A program made the position numbers and the translations under genes. Below the pieces are notes generated by a model that had not been told where the DNA came from, did not search any database, and worked only from the letters and a program-made list of their open reading frames with translations. Positions 35,282 through 44,546 of a DNA stretch of 55,028 bases are shown here, in pieces. Source of the DNA: UBA3824 sp017541145 (GTDB lineage: Bacteria; Bacteroidota; Bacteroidia; Bacteroidales; UBA3824); the NCBI GenBank assembly GCA_947168365.1, contig CAMVLO010000023.1, positions 1 through 55,028 on the forward strand. Direction: 5' to 3'. The first letter of the stretch is position 1. Each line of letters begins with the position of its first letter.

Positions 35282-36802
35282 TTACTGAAGATTTGCTACT
35301 TTTTTGATTGTGTTCGGAATATCAGTATTGTCAAAATATCCGATGAGCAGATCAGAACCGCAACCGATAGAGTAAACCGGAACAGGAAGTGCTGTGTGAG
35401 AATACGAAGCCCATTCTACGCCGGCTTTGTTGTCGAGAATATGTGTTGTAGTAACGGTAATCGGGTCGTAACTGCCGTAATACAAATATTTTTCTTCTTT
35501 TGTGAGTTTCGATTTGTTGAGATTGGTTTCGTAAGCTTCTTTCAAACGTTTGGTTTCATATTCGCTGAGTGCCAATGCTCCTGTATCGCTAAGACCGAAA
35601 TTTTCTTTTATTCTGTCCAAAACTTGTTGAAAAGTAGGTTTGGTTTCCATGAATTGTTTGTTTTGATTAGAAAATTCCAAGAAGCTGACAGTCTGATGAC
35701 TCATGAGATTGAATGCCGATTCGTACCAAGTACCGGCATATCCCAAAGTAAGACCGCCGCATTCGTGGTCGCCGGTGAAAACGATGAGGGTTTCTTCAGG
35801 ATGTTGTTTGTAAAAATCCAATGCTACACCAATTGCTTGGTCGAGAGCCAATGTTTCGTAAACATTTGATACCGCATCGTTAGCGTGGTCAGCCCAGTCG
35901 ATTTTGCCGCCTTCGGTCATTATGAAAAATCCTTTGTCTTCGTTGTAAAGACATTCAATAGCTTTTTTAACAAAATCTTTCAAAACGATACGGTCGTCGT
36001 CGCCGGCCTGAATATCCAAATCAATGTTATAAGGTAATGCGCTGCCTTCGTGTTTGGTGTTGAGATTTTTGGGAATTGTAGTATAAATTTTGCCTGATTT
36101 TGCATTGAGAGCGTCAAATTCAGCTCGTGATGTTGCTATTGTATAGCCTTTTATCTTGAGCGAATCCATAAATTGCTCAGCTGTCATATCTTTGTAGTCA
36201 AACCATCTTACGTGACCGCCGCCAAAAAAATCGTAGTTGGATTTCAAGAGCCAGTGACCGATGGTTTCGTAATTATTGCGGTCTTCGGTGTGAGCGTAGA
36301 AACAAGCCGGAGTAGCGTGGTCGATACTTACCGAAGTGATGATTCCAACTTTCATGCCTTTGTCTCTTGCCATTTCAGCAACAGATTTCAGGTTTTCGGT
36401 TCTGTCGCCGTTCATCGAGATTGTGTTGATTGTTGTTTTGTGACCTGTAGAAAGTGCAGTAGCAGCCGCAGCAGAACATGTAATAAAGCGGTTTTCTGCG
36501 TTGGTTGTTGCCATTCCGGTATTTGTAAACTGTCTCAAATTGAGTTTACCCGGCTTCATGTTGTAAATATTGCAAGTCTGTTTGTTGAATTGAGACAAGA
36601 ATTCGGGTTCGTTTATAGCTTTTTCAGCCATTGTGATTTGCGGTTGTGACATACCGTCGCCTATAAAATAAAAGATGTATTTCGGCGACTTTCCCGAAAA
36701 GTCATTTTGATTTTCAGTAGCTTTGTTTGTTGTTGTGTTACAGGAATTTAATAACGCAACTGATGATAATATCGCTACTGCTTTTTTTAGTAGTACGTTC
36801 AT
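35282..36802 (-). CDS. Alkaline phosphatase, lipoprotein form
   Basis: Periplasmic phosphomonoesterase of the PhoA superfamily, 506 residues. Lipobox Cys21 (LLNSC) predicts anchoring by lipid. Metal and catalytic motifs: FIGDGMS (Asp49), ITCSAAAATALSTGHKT with predicted nucleophile Ser110, SIDHATPACFYAH, MTEGGKIDWADHAND, FTGDHECGG and YSHTALPVPVYSIG. The residue before the nucleophile is Cys109 where E. coli PhoA has Asp. A TAAATTTG -7 box lies at 36839-36846 on the minus strand. No PHO-type operator was identified. Followed by the YibE/F gene. Confidence 0.92.
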   Translation of the reverse strand: MNVLLKKAVAILSSVALLNSCNTTTNKATENQNDFSGKSPKYIFYFIGDGMSQPQITMAEKAINEPEFLSQFNKQTCNIYNMKPGKLNLRQFTNTGMATTNAENRFITCSAAAATALSTGHKTTINTISMNGDRTENLKSVAEMARDKGMKVGIITSVSIDHATPACFYAHTEDRNNYETIGHWLLKSNYDFFGGGHVRWFDYKDMTAEQFMDSLKIKGYTIATSRAEFDALNAKSGKIYTTIPKNLNTKHEGSALPYNIDLDIQAGDDDRIVLKDFVKKAIECLYNEDKGFFIMTEGGKIDWADHANDAVSNVYETLALDQAIGVALDFYKQHPEETLIVFTGDHECGGLTLGYAGTWYESAFNLMSHQTVSFLEFSNQNKQFMETKPTFQQVLDRIKENFGLSDTGALALSEYETKRLKEAYETNLNKSKLTKEEKYLYYGSYDPITVTTTHILDNKAGVEWASYSHTALPVPVYSIGCGSDLLIGYFDNTDIPNTIKKVANLQ

Positions 36803-36838
36803 AATGATGTTAGAATTAAATTTAATTTTTTAGATTGG

Positions 36839-36846
36839 CAAATTTA
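36839..36846 (-). promoter_or_regulatory. -7 box of the alkaline phosphatase gene
   Basis: TAAATTTG on the minus strand, 36 nt before the ATG at 36802. It is divergent to the box at 36905-36912. Confidence 0.55.
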
Positions 36847-36904
36847 GAAATATAGTTTTGAAAAAAATAATATGTTCTAAGATAATTTTTTGTAAAAATA
36901 TTAT

Positions 36905-36912
36905 TAACTTTG
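36905..36912 (+). promoter_or_regulatory. -7 box of the FucP-like gene (decides its start)
   Basis: TAACTTTG, 26 nt before the ATG at 36939. The first in-frame ATG (36858) lies upstream of this box and cannot be the start if this promoter is used. Confidence 0.55.
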
Positions 36913-36938
36913 CGGAAAATAAAATAATTGAAAATAGT

Positions 36939-38183
36939 ATGGCAACCGACAGACCCGCATCACATCGAAAAAAAACTATACTCTTTATAATAATAACGAG
37001 TTTGTTTTTTTTCTGGGGAATGGCTAATAATATGACAGACACATTGTTATCGGCATTCAAGCATATCTTGGAAATGACTGATACACAAACCTCGTTTATC
37101 CAATTCGCTTTTTATGCAGCATATTTTTGTTTTGCATTACCTGCCGCATATTTAATAAAGTGTTACGGTTACAAAAACGGGATGATTTTTGGTTTGCTGT
37201 TTTATGCCATGGGTTCGATGTTGTTTTTCCCGGCAGCCGGATTTTCAAGTTATGCATTCTATCTGATAGCAATTTACATCATGTCTGGAGGTTGCAGTAT
37301 TTTGGAAACTGTTGCCAATCCGTACATCCTTTCTATGGAAACCGATTCGGTAAAAGCATTAAGAAAACTGAATTTAGCTCAGGCATTCAATCCTGTGGGT
37401 TCTATCAGTGGTATTCTTATGAGTAAATTTTTTATACTTGACAATCTTCAAGACCATTCCAATCCCAATCCCGAAATTATCCGTGAAGAATTAGATTCAG
37501 TAACAATTGTTTACGCCGGAGTGGGAGAGGTGATGCTTGTTGTAATGGTGTTGTTACTTTTTATGAACGTACCGAATTTCAGCAACGGTTTTGCGGATAT
37601 GCCATTTGTAAAATCAGCAAAATTACTTTTTAGCAAACGAAATTTCCGTTTCGGACTTGTTGCCGAGTTCTTTTACCTTGGTGCGCAAATCGGAGTTTGG
37701 AGTTTCATTGTAAAAACTGTGCAAGAAGTAAATGCGGATTGTGAACCGTCGAAAATATATCTCATGGCATTTGTATCCTTTACATTTGCCCGATTCTTCT
37801 TTACATATTTGATGAAATATTTTCAGCCGCATATCTTGCTGTTGATAGCAGGAATTTCGGCATTGATATTATCATTTGTAGTGATGTTTGGTGACGGAAT
37901 ATCGGTATTGATAGCATTGTCCGCCATTTCTTTTTGCATGTCGCTGATGTTCCCGACAATATTCGGTACAGCGTTGGAAAATACCGGTAACAATCGTCAG
38001 TTAGGAGCATCGATGTTGATAATGTCGATAATTGGCGGATCGTTTTTCCCGTCGATACAGTCAGTAATTGCAGAAAAACTAACTTTTCAATTTTCGTATA
38101 TCGTTCCGGCAGTGTGTTTTGCTGTAGTAACAGCCTACTCAATCAGCCTGACATCGTTATGGAAAATGGAGACAAAAAATTAA
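36939..38183 (+). CDS. FucP-family sugar:H+ symporter (MFS)
   Basis: Inner-membrane MFS transporter of 414 residues with about twelve helices. Features of the FHS/FucP family: FFFWGMANNMTDTLLSAFKHILEMTD, here split over residues about 20-45, then QFAFYAAYFCFALPAAYLI, and ILETVANPYI plus LAQAFNPVGSISG in the middle. FucP imports L-fucose; relatives take other hexoses, so the substrate is open. Charged loop after helix 6 as usual. Start chosen downstream of the -7 box at 36905-36912. No fucose catabolic genes are in the window. Confidence 0.9.
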   Translation: MATDRPASHRKKTILFIIITSLFFFWGMANNMTDTLLSAFKHILEMTDTQTSFIQFAFYAAYFCFALPAAYLIKCYGYKNGMIFGLLFYAMGSMLFFPAAGFSSYAFYLIAIYIMSGGCSILETVANPYILSMETDSVKALRKLNLAQAFNPVGSISGILMSKFFILDNLQDHSNPNPEIIREELDSVTIVYAGVGEVMLVVMVLLLFMNVPNFSNGFADMPFVKSAKLLFSKRNFRFGLVAEFFYLGAQIGVWSFIVKTVQEVNADCEPSKIYLMAFVSFTFARFFFTYLMKYFQPHILLLIAGISALILSFVVMFGDGISVLIALSAISFCMSLMFPTIFGTALENTGNNRQLGASMLIMSIIGGSFFPSIQSVIAEKLTFQFSYIVPAVCFAVVTAYSISLTSLWKMETKN

Positions 38184-38196
38184 CATAAAATATATT

Positions 38197-38225
38197 TTGC
38201 AGACTTGAAAAAGTTTGTAAATTTG
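38197..38225 (+). promoter_or_regulatory. Promoter of the enolase gene
   Basis: TTG (38197-38199), 18-nt spacer, TAAATTTG (38218-38225). The leader to the ATG at 38298 is about 65 nt. Confidence 0.7.
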
Positions 38226-38297
38226 CGTACTCGAAAGAGTAAAAAGCGAACAAAACACATTATTTATATAAAAATAACAAACATTTTGTATTAAATC

Positions 38298-39623
38298 ATG
38301 AAGATATCAAAAATTCACGCAAGAGAAATCCTCGATTCAAGAGGTAACCCAACTGTAGAAGTTGACGTTGTTTTGGAAAATGGTGTATTGGGTAGAGCAG
38401 CAGTTCCATCTGGCGCATCAACAGGTGAAAACGAAGCACTTGAACTTCGTGACAAAGAAAACAAAGGTCGTTACTTGGGTAAAGGCGTATTGAAAGCAGT
38501 TGAAAACGTTAACACTATTATTGCTCCGGCATTGCAAGGTGATTGCGTATTTGATCAACGCGCTCTCGACTACAAGATGATTAAACTTGATGGCACAAAG
38601 ACAAAATCTAAACTTGGTGCTAACGCAATTCTCGGCGTATCTTTGGCTGCTGCAAAAGCTGCTGCTAATGCTTTGAACATTCCTTTGTATCGTTATATCG
38701 GTGGTTGCAATTCATACACATTGCCACTTCCTATGATGAACATCATCAACGGTGGTGCTCACTCAGATGCTCCTATCGCATTCCAAGAATTCATGATTGG
38801 TCCGGTTGGTGCTAAATCAATCAAAGAAGCTGTTAGAATGGGTGCTGAAGTTTTCCACAACTTGGCTAAACTTCTCAAAGAACGTGGTCTTTCTACAGCT
38901 GTAGGTGACGAAGGTGGTTTCGCTCCTGCTTTGAACGGTATCGAAGACGCTCTTGATATCATCGTAAAAGCAATCGAAAAAGCAGGTTACAAACCGGGTG
39001 AACAAGTTCGTATCGCTATGGACTGCGCTGCTTCTGAATTCGCTACAAAGAAAGAAGACGGTAAATATTACTACAACTACAAACAACTTACCAACGGTGC
39101 TAAGAAAGATCCTAACGGTAAAGAATACGACGTTGACGGTCAAATCGCTTTCTTGAAATCTTTGGTTGAAAAATACCCAATCTACTCTATCGAAGACGGT
39201 TTGGACGAAAACGACTGGGAAGGCTGGCAGAAACTTACTGCTGAACTCGGCGGTAAAGTTCAACTCGTTGGTGACGACTTGTTCGTAACTAACACTGAAT
39301 TCCTCAGAAAAGGTATCAAGATGGATGTTGCTAACTCTATCCTTATCAAAGTTAACCAAATCGGTTCTTTGACTGAAACTCTCGAAGCTATCGAATTGGC
39401 TCATCGTCACGGTTATACAACTGTTACATCTCACCGTTCTGGCGAAACAGAAGATACTACTATTGCTGATATCGCTGTTGCTACAAACTCTGGTCAGATT
39501 AAGACAGGTTCTATGTCAAGAACAGACCGTATGGCTAAGTACAACCAATTGATCAGAATCGAAGAAGAACTCGGCGATTCTGCTGTTTACAAATTTGAAA
39601 AATTGAAAGGTTTTTCATTGTAG
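38298..39623 (+). CDS. eno: Enolase
   Basis: Glycolytic enzyme converting 2-phosphoglycerate to phosphoenolpyruvate; cytosolic homodimer. 441 residues. Signatures: IHAREILDSRGNPTVEVDV at the N-terminus, PSGASTGENEALELRD, AVGDEGGFAP, IEDGLDENDWEGW, QLVGDDLFVTN and VTSHRSGETEDTTIAD. Metal ligands (Asp, Glu, Asp) and the catalytic Glu and Lys are in place. Codons are strongly biased to C-ending forms (AAC, GAC, TTC) unlike the neighbours, as expected for high expression. Own promoter and terminator. Confidence 0.98.
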   Translation: MKISKIHAREILDSRGNPTVEVDVVLENGVLGRAAVPSGASTGENEALELRDKENKGRYLGKGVLKAVENVNTIIAPALQGDCVFDQRALDYKMIKLDGTKTKSKLGANAILGVSLAAAKAAANALNIPLYRYIGGCNSYTLPLPMMNIINGGAHSDAPIAFQEFMIGPVGAKSIKEAVRMGAEVFHNLAKLLKERGLSTAVGDEGGFAPALNGIEDALDIIVKAIEKAGYKPGEQVRIAMDCAASEFATKKEDGKYYYNYKQLTNGAKKDPNGKEYDVDGQIAFLKSLVEKYPIYSIEDGLDENDWEGWQKLTAELGGKVQLVGDDLFVTNTEFLRKGIKMDVANSILIKVNQIGSLTETLEAIELAHRHGYTTVTSHRSGETEDTTIADIAVATNSGQIKTGSMSRTDRMAKYNQLIRIEEELGDSAVYKFEKLKGFSL

Positions 39624-39647
39624 TCTTTTGACTTACTTTTAAAATAA

Positions 39648-39697
39648 TTTCCCGGTAACTCGCCTTGTTTCAGGGTGATTTGCCGGGATTTTTTTAT
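39648..39697 (+). terminator. Terminator of the enolase gene
   Basis: Imperfect hairpin TCCCGGTAACTCGCC / GGTGATTTGCCGGGA, followed by a run of T from 39689. Confidence 0.8.
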
Positions 39698-39754
39698 TTA
39701 TTTTTAGTGTTGAAAAATTAATAATATTTTAAAATCTTTAAATGATTTTTTTTC

Positions 39755-39762
39755 TAATTTTG
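39755..39762 (+). promoter_or_regulatory. -7 box of the envelope operon 39797-45359
   Basis: TAATTTTG, 34 nt before the first ATG. The -33 element is weak. It is the only clear promoter before five closely spaced genes. Confidence 0.5.
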
Positions 39763-39796
39763 TCTCGGTAAAAATTATAATTATTACAAACATAAT

Positions 39797-41374
39797 ATGA
39801 ATAAATTCTTTTTAGTTTTACTTACCGCTGTTTCCTTATTCGCTTGCCAAACAGATGACTTTATGTATTCAGAGTATGATGTTTACTACAAAAATGCTTT
39901 TCAAACTTCCAACGGTTCTGTGTTGGAAAGTGCTGCTTTTGTGGATAGTGTTGCATATATTTCTGACGATGAGATTAGTATAAAAGGTAGTTTTGAATAC
40001 GCTGCCGATGATATTATTAAATACGGACATTGTTGGGTAGAAGGCAACAATATTCCGGTTATCAACAAAGATTCGTCAAATTGTACTTTTTTCGATGATT
40101 TTGTATATTCAGGCGATTCGTACTATTCAAAAATCAAAAATCTGAAATTTGAAAATAATTACTGTATTCGTAGTTTTATTGTAACCCGCAGTGGCAAAGT
40201 TGGTTACAATCCCTCAGTAACAAAAGTTAAAACCGGAATTCCTCACGACAAATGGAATTTTGCCGGAGCGATGTCGCTCGCTGCCCGTGCCGACGGCGTT
40301 TCTATTATTACTGTTAACGACAAGAATGATACTGTTACATATTTTGGTCTTGGTCGCAACGCATCTGCTTGTTTTTCAGACTTTTTCAAGTTCGATAATT
40401 CACACAAAGTTGCTGAACAATTGAGCAACGTAAGAGGTAGAGGTTCGTTAATCGCGCTTTGGGGTGCGGTTGGATTTTATTTGAATTATGTTGACGATGC
40501 CAAACAAAAATTAACAAAAATATATGTCGGTTGCGGTTGCTCTACGGCTTCCGATTGTACCAACGAAAATTGTTCCCGAAACTTTTATGTTTATGACATC
40601 GAATCCAACAAATGGGGCGATGTATATTACGATATGGAAGGCGTAAAAAATACAGCTGACAACATGTACCCTTTCATGGGACAATTCCGAGTTGGTGCAG
40701 TTGGCTTTTCAATAGACAAATACGGTTTTGTCGGATTGGGTAAAACTGTTAGAAATGAGTATCATAGCGATTTCTACGTTTGGAAACCGCGTCAAGACGA
40801 AAACGGCAAAGTAGACCCTACACGCGGATATTTTGAACCTCAAGATGCTTATTTCCCGGCTCCCGGACGTTCTGGATCTTCGGTTGTTATTGTTGACAAT
40901 GTTGCTTACATCATCGGCGGTGAAATGAAAGACGGCTATTCTGACGATGTTTATCAATGCCGTTTTACTTTGCCGAATCAGGCAGCAAAAGATGATGTTT
41001 TTAAATTCGCTTGGAAACTTATCAAAAAATTCCCTGACGGAATGAATGCACGAGCTTACGGAAGTGCCTTTGCTATTGGTGATTACATCTTTTACGGAAC
41101 AGGTGAAAATTACGACGGTGTAAAAGCTGACATGTTTAAATACGATCTTACAAACAATCGTATAATGATGGTTTCTGATTATAAAAACGGACTTGAGGAA
41201 GCCGATCCTTTGGATGAAAATATTTTGATTGCTCCGGGAATTTCGCGTGCGTTTTGTATTAATGCCGGCGACCGTGCTTATTTAGGTTGCGGCTACTTCG
41301 GTGACGGCGATAAATTGCGAAACGTGGATTATGTTTCAAAATATACAAATGCTCTTTGGTGTTATCGTCCTTAA
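39797..41374 (+). CDS. Lipoprotein with Kelch-like beta-propeller
   Basis: 525 residues, exported lipoprotein (lipobox SLFAC, Cys17). Residues about 40-150 look like a fibronectin/immunoglobulin-type domain (IKGSFEYAADDIIKYGHCWVEG). From about 150 onwards are Kelch-type blades, for example VTYFGLGRNASAC, AYIIGGEMKDGYSDDVYQ, YGSAFAIGDYIFYGTGENYDG and RAYLGCGYFGDG. Function unknown; such proteins bind ligands or partners at the surface. First gene of an operon with an outer-membrane barrel, a small lipoprotein, an LTA-synthase-like enzyme and a HAD phosphatase. Confidence 0.82.
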   Translation: MNKFFLVLLTAVSLFACQTDDFMYSEYDVYYKNAFQTSNGSVLESAAFVDSVAYISDDEISIKGSFEYAADDIIKYGHCWVEGNNIPVINKDSSNCTFFDDFVYSGDSYYSKIKNLKFENNYCIRSFIVTRSGKVGYNPSVTKVKTGIPHDKWNFAGAMSLAARADGVSIITVNDKNDTVTYFGLGRNASACFSDFFKFDNSHKVAEQLSNVRGRGSLIALWGAVGFYLNYVDDAKQKLTKIYVGCGCSTASDCTNENCSRNFYVYDIESNKWGDVYYDMEGVKNTADNMYPFMGQFRVGAVGFSIDKYGFVGLGKTVRNEYHSDFYVWKPRQDENGKVDPTRGYFEPQDAYFPAPGRSGSSVVIVDNVAYIIGGEMKDGYSDDVYQCRFTLPNQAAKDDVFKFAWKLIKKFPDGMNARAYGSAFAIGDYIFYGTGENYDGVKADMFKYDLTNNRIMMVSDYKNGLEEADPLDENILIAPGISRAFCINAGDRAYLGCGYFGDGDKLRNVDYVSKYTNALWCYRP

Positions 41375-41400
41375 TTTTTTTTGCTGAAAGATTTACAAAA

Positions 41401-42171
41401 ATGAAAAAAATATTACTGTTTTTACTTGCAATACTTCCTTTTGCAGTACAAGCTCAAAAAGGAAAAAAGTTTGAATTTGATTATTTTGCACTCGAACTTA
41501 GTTTCAACAGCAGTTTTTCCGGCACACCGGATACATGTTTTTACAAGTATATTTCTAACAATGGAGAAAACTTTCCGATTTTTCCTGTAAAAACGATTTC
41601 TTGTACACCGGGTTTTACAGCCGGATTGTTGTTCAATCACGATTTGCACAACAACAAATTAGGTTTTGTAGTTGGAGTCAACTTTTCTTCAAGAGGTCAG
41701 ACAGCAAAATATCAGACTGCTGACCGTAAAACCAAACTTACAGAAACTCAGCGAGTAATGACATTGGGAATCCCGTTTTATGTAAAATTTGGTCAGGAAA
41801 TTTACAAAGATCAATTTTACTTTTTGGTAGGTACGGAAGTTGACCTCAATTTAAATTTCATTACTTCTCAAAAGATGTCAAACGAAAAAGGTCGTACAAG
41901 ATCTACTGATGATCAGGAAGCTATCAAGTTGTTGACATTTCCAATCTATGTCGGGTTCAACTATACAACATTAAATTTCCGATTAGGAGTTCAGCCGATG
42001 GGACTTTTTGATAAGAATTATGAAATAAAAGTTGGAACTGAAGGCAACTATCAGACAATCAACCCTTTCGCTCACAACAGTTCGGTTATTGTATATGCCA
42101 ACATCGGATTCGTAATTCCATTGTCGCAATGGACTGTCAAGAGATCGTATTTCTTGAGTAGAATTTTCTAA
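41401..42171 (+). CDS. Outer-membrane beta-barrel protein
   Basis: 257 residues. The signal peptide ends at VQAQ (about residue 19). The rest alternates hydrophobic and polar residues as in small outer-membrane barrels: FDYFALELSFNSSFSG, KLGFVVGVNFSS, FYFLVGTEVDLNLNF, FRLGVQPMGLF and SSVIVYANIGFVIPL. A PorT-like or opacity-type barrel of Bacteroidota is the best guess. The start is the ATG directly before the signal peptide; an upstream in-frame ATG at 41356 would overlap the preceding gene. Gap of 26 bp to the Kelch gene. Confidence 0.78.
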   Translation: MKKILLFLLAILPFAVQAQKGKKFEFDYFALELSFNSSFSGTPDTCFYKYISNNGENFPIFPVKTISCTPGFTAGLLFNHDLHNNKLGFVVGVNFSSRGQTAKYQTADRKTKLTETQRVMTLGIPFYVKFGQEIYKDQFYFLVGTEVDLNLNFITSQKMSNEKGRTRSTDDQEAIKLLTFPIYVGFNYTTLNFRLGVQPMGLFDKNYEIKVGTEGNYQTINPFAHNSSVIVYANIGFVIPLSQWTVKRSYFLSRIF

Positions 42172-42186
42172 CAACATACATAAAAA

Positions 42187-42561
42187 ATGAAGAAGTTATT
42201 TTATTTTTTGTTGACATTTTTTATTGTGGCGGCATTTGCTTGTTCAAGTAATCAAAACGCTGATAATCAAAGCAATAATTCGTCGCAACCTTTGGTATTT
42301 GATACCGTGGTTTCCGGCAATTTGAACTTTCATGTAGAAACACAAGACGAAGACGGCGGTTTTGGATACGTTGTGGCTTTCAACGGTCGCAAAGTAATTT
42401 CACAACATGTAATACCTTGTGTAGAAGGCCGTCAGGTGTTCAAGACCAAATGTGATGCCTTGAAAGTTGGTCGTCTTGTGGTTTTGAAAATGATTCAATC
42501 TCCCGGATTACCGTCAATTACAGAAGAAGAACTGATTGATTTAAAGATTATTAACAAGTAA
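42187..42561 (+). CDS. Small lipoprotein of unknown function
   Basis: 124 residues. Signal peptide with lipobox AFAC (Cys19), then an Asn/Ser/Gln-rich spacer and a compact domain (FDTVVSGNLNFHVETQDEDGGFGYVVAFNGRKV, broken here for length near residue 55). No family recognised. The last residues (LPSITEEELIDLKIINK) look helical. It lies 15 bp after the barrel gene and 6 bp before the LTA-synthase-like gene, so it probably acts with them. Confidence 0.75.
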   Translation: MKKLFYFLLTFFIVAAFACSSNQNADNQSNNSSQPLVFDTVVSGNLNFHVETQDEDGGFGYVVAFNGRKVISQHVIPCVEGRQVFKTKCDALKVGRLVVLKMIQSPGLPSITEEELIDLKIINK

Positions 42562-42567
42562 ATTGCG

Positions 42568-44544
42568 ATGTGGACATTATTTAGATCGATAAGAGTACAG
42601 CCCGGATTTGTTATGCTTGTAAATTTCTTGACTGTTCTTGTAATTTACATGCTTACCAGATGGTTCTTTTATTGGATGAATATTTCGTCGTTTCAGGATG
42701 TTACATTTCCTGATATGATTACGATGAGCAAAGGCGGATTTCGTTTTGATCTTTCGGCGTTGAGTTATATCAATATACTATGTATTTTGATGCAGTTTGT
42801 ACCAATTAAACAGCGAAATACCGTAAAATATCAACGTGTAGTAAAATATATATTCTTGATTGTTAATGCAATAGCAATTTTTGTAAACGTAGCTGACGTT
42901 GTATATTTTGAATTTGGCGGTCGTCGTACTACTGCGATGTTCTTTTCTGAATTCGGCGGTGAAAGCAATTGGGGAAGTATACTTTTGCATAGTGTTGTGT
43001 CGTATTGGCAAGCATGGTTGTTTGGAATTGCGATGATTTCAGCCATGATTTTATTGTATTACAATCCGATAAAAAAAGATAAAGACGACGACGATTATCC
43101 GGAATCAAAAGTCTATTATCCTTTGAATTCTGCTTTTTTCGTAATTGCGGTAGTGCTTACAATCGGCGGATTTAGAGGCGGTTACAATTGGAAAATGCAT
43201 CCTATTTGTATGGATGGTGCTGATATTTATTGTAAAAAACCTTTTCATGCTGCGATAGTTCTTAATACGCCTTTTACTTTGTTAACTACTTGTAGTATAG
43301 CTGATTACGAAAATCCTCAATTTTTTGAAAGTTCCAAGCTCGATTCATTGTTTTATCCGGTTTGCAATCTCAATCCCGACGGTGGCGAGATGAAAAAATA
43401 CAATGTTGTGATGTTTCTTATGGAAGGAATTTCGCGAGAGTATACCGGATTTTACAATCATCATCTTGACAACGGAACTTTCAAAGGTTACACACCGTTT
43501 TTGGATTCGTTGATTTCTCAAAGTTACAGTTTTGAATATTCGTTCGCAAACGGTTCAAGATCAGTGGATTGTATGCCGGCAAGTTTAACCGGAATTCCTC
43601 GTTATATTGAGCCGTATTGTTATTATTTTTATTCAAACAATACTGTACAAGGTTTGCCGGCTATGCTTGCGGACGAAGGTTACAACACAGCATTTTTCCA
43701 CGGTGCTCCGAACGAGACAATGATTTTCAACGGTTTTACAAATAATGCCGGTTTTCAGTCGTATTACGGAATGGATGAGTACAATCATTCGGAAGATTTC
43801 GACGGAACTTGGGCAATTTTTGACGAACCGTTTTTACAGTATTTTGCCGTTTCAACCGACAGCATCGCCAAGTTAGGAAAACCGTTTATGTCAACCGTTT
43901 TTACTGCAACATCTCACGATCCGTTCCCATTGCCGAAAGGTTACGAAAACAAATTTCCTGAAGGTCCGGTTCCGATGTGCAAAACTGTAGGATATTTTGA
44001 TTATTCGCTCAGACGTTTTTTTGAAAAAGTTAAAGACAAAGATTGGTTCAAGAATACAATATTTGTTTTTACGGCGGATCACACCGGACCGACATGTCGT
44101 GACGATTTCAACAACGAGATGGGAAGATTTTTGATACCGATATTTTTCTATACTCCGGGCGGACAGTTGCCTGTAAGATGCGATTCTACCAGAATTATGC
44201 AGCAGACAGATATTACGCCGTCGTTGTTGTCGGTTCTCAATTATCAAAAACCGGTTTTCTCGTTCGGTAAAAATGTTTTTGACCGTGATTCTGCTAATTT
44301 TGTAAATTTTGTTTTCAACGATAGAAACGGAAATTCTATGTATTATCTTGATACATTGATGATTGAGTACAGAAATAAAGAATTGTTTGGAATATTTGAT
44401 TATAAAAAAGATTTTACATTACAGCACAATCTTATAGCTCAAAAAGAAGATTTCCCGCAATTGCCGTTTATGGAAACGCAAATTAGGGCAATCATTCAGC
44501 AGTATATTGAGCGGATGAAAACTAATAAATTAATAGCTAAATAG
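42568..44544 (+). CDS. LTA synthase-like sulfatase-family membrane enzyme
   Basis: 658 residues. Five transmembrane helices in the first about 220 residues precede a periplasmic alkaline-phosphatase/sulfatase-fold domain. Motifs: VVMFLMEGISREYTG (metal ligand Glu), FANGSRSVDCMPASLTGIP (nucleophile region), FFHGAPNETM, and FVFTADHTGP with the Asp-His metal pair. Family members transfer phosphoglycerol or phosphoethanolamine to envelope glycans or lipids; in Gram-negatives the acceptor is not known. It overlaps nothing but follows the small lipoprotein by 6 bp and precedes the HAD gene by 2 bp. Full length. Confidence 0.88.
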   Translation: MWTLFRSIRVQPGFVMLVNFLTVLVIYMLTRWFFYWMNISSFQDVTFPDMITMSKGGFRFDLSALSYINILCILMQFVPIKQRNTVKYQRVVKYIFLIVNAIAIFVNVADVVYFEFGGRRTTAMFFSEFGGESNWGSILLHSVVSYWQAWLFGIAMISAMILLYYNPIKKDKDDDDYPESKVYYPLNSAFFVIAVVLTIGGFRGGYNWKMHPICMDGADIYCKKPFHAAIVLNTPFTLLTTCSIADYENPQFFESSKLDSLFYPVCNLNPDGGEMKKYNVVMFLMEGISREYTGFYNHHLDNGTFKGYTPFLDSLISQSYSFEYSFANGSRSVDCMPASLTGIPRYIEPYCYYFYSNNTVQGLPAMLADEGYNTAFFHGAPNETMIFNGFTNNAGFQSYYGMDEYNHSEDFDGTWAIFDEPFLQYFAVSTDSIAKLGKPFMSTVFTATSHDPFPLPKGYENKFPEGPVPMCKTVGYFDYSLRRFFEKVKDKDWFKNTIFVFTADHTGPTCRDDFNNEMGRFLIPIFFYTPGGQLPVRCDSTRIMQQTDITPSLLSVLNYQKPVFSFGKNVFDRDSANFVNFVFNDRNGNSMYYLDTLMIEYRNKELFGIFDYKKDFTLQHNLIAQKEDFPQLPFMETQIRAIIQQYIERMKTNKLIAK

Positions 44545-44546
44545 TT

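Noticed and set aside
38817..39434. 205-codon minus-strand open frame inside enolase
   Set aside because: A by-product of the biased codon use of the highly expressed eno gene.
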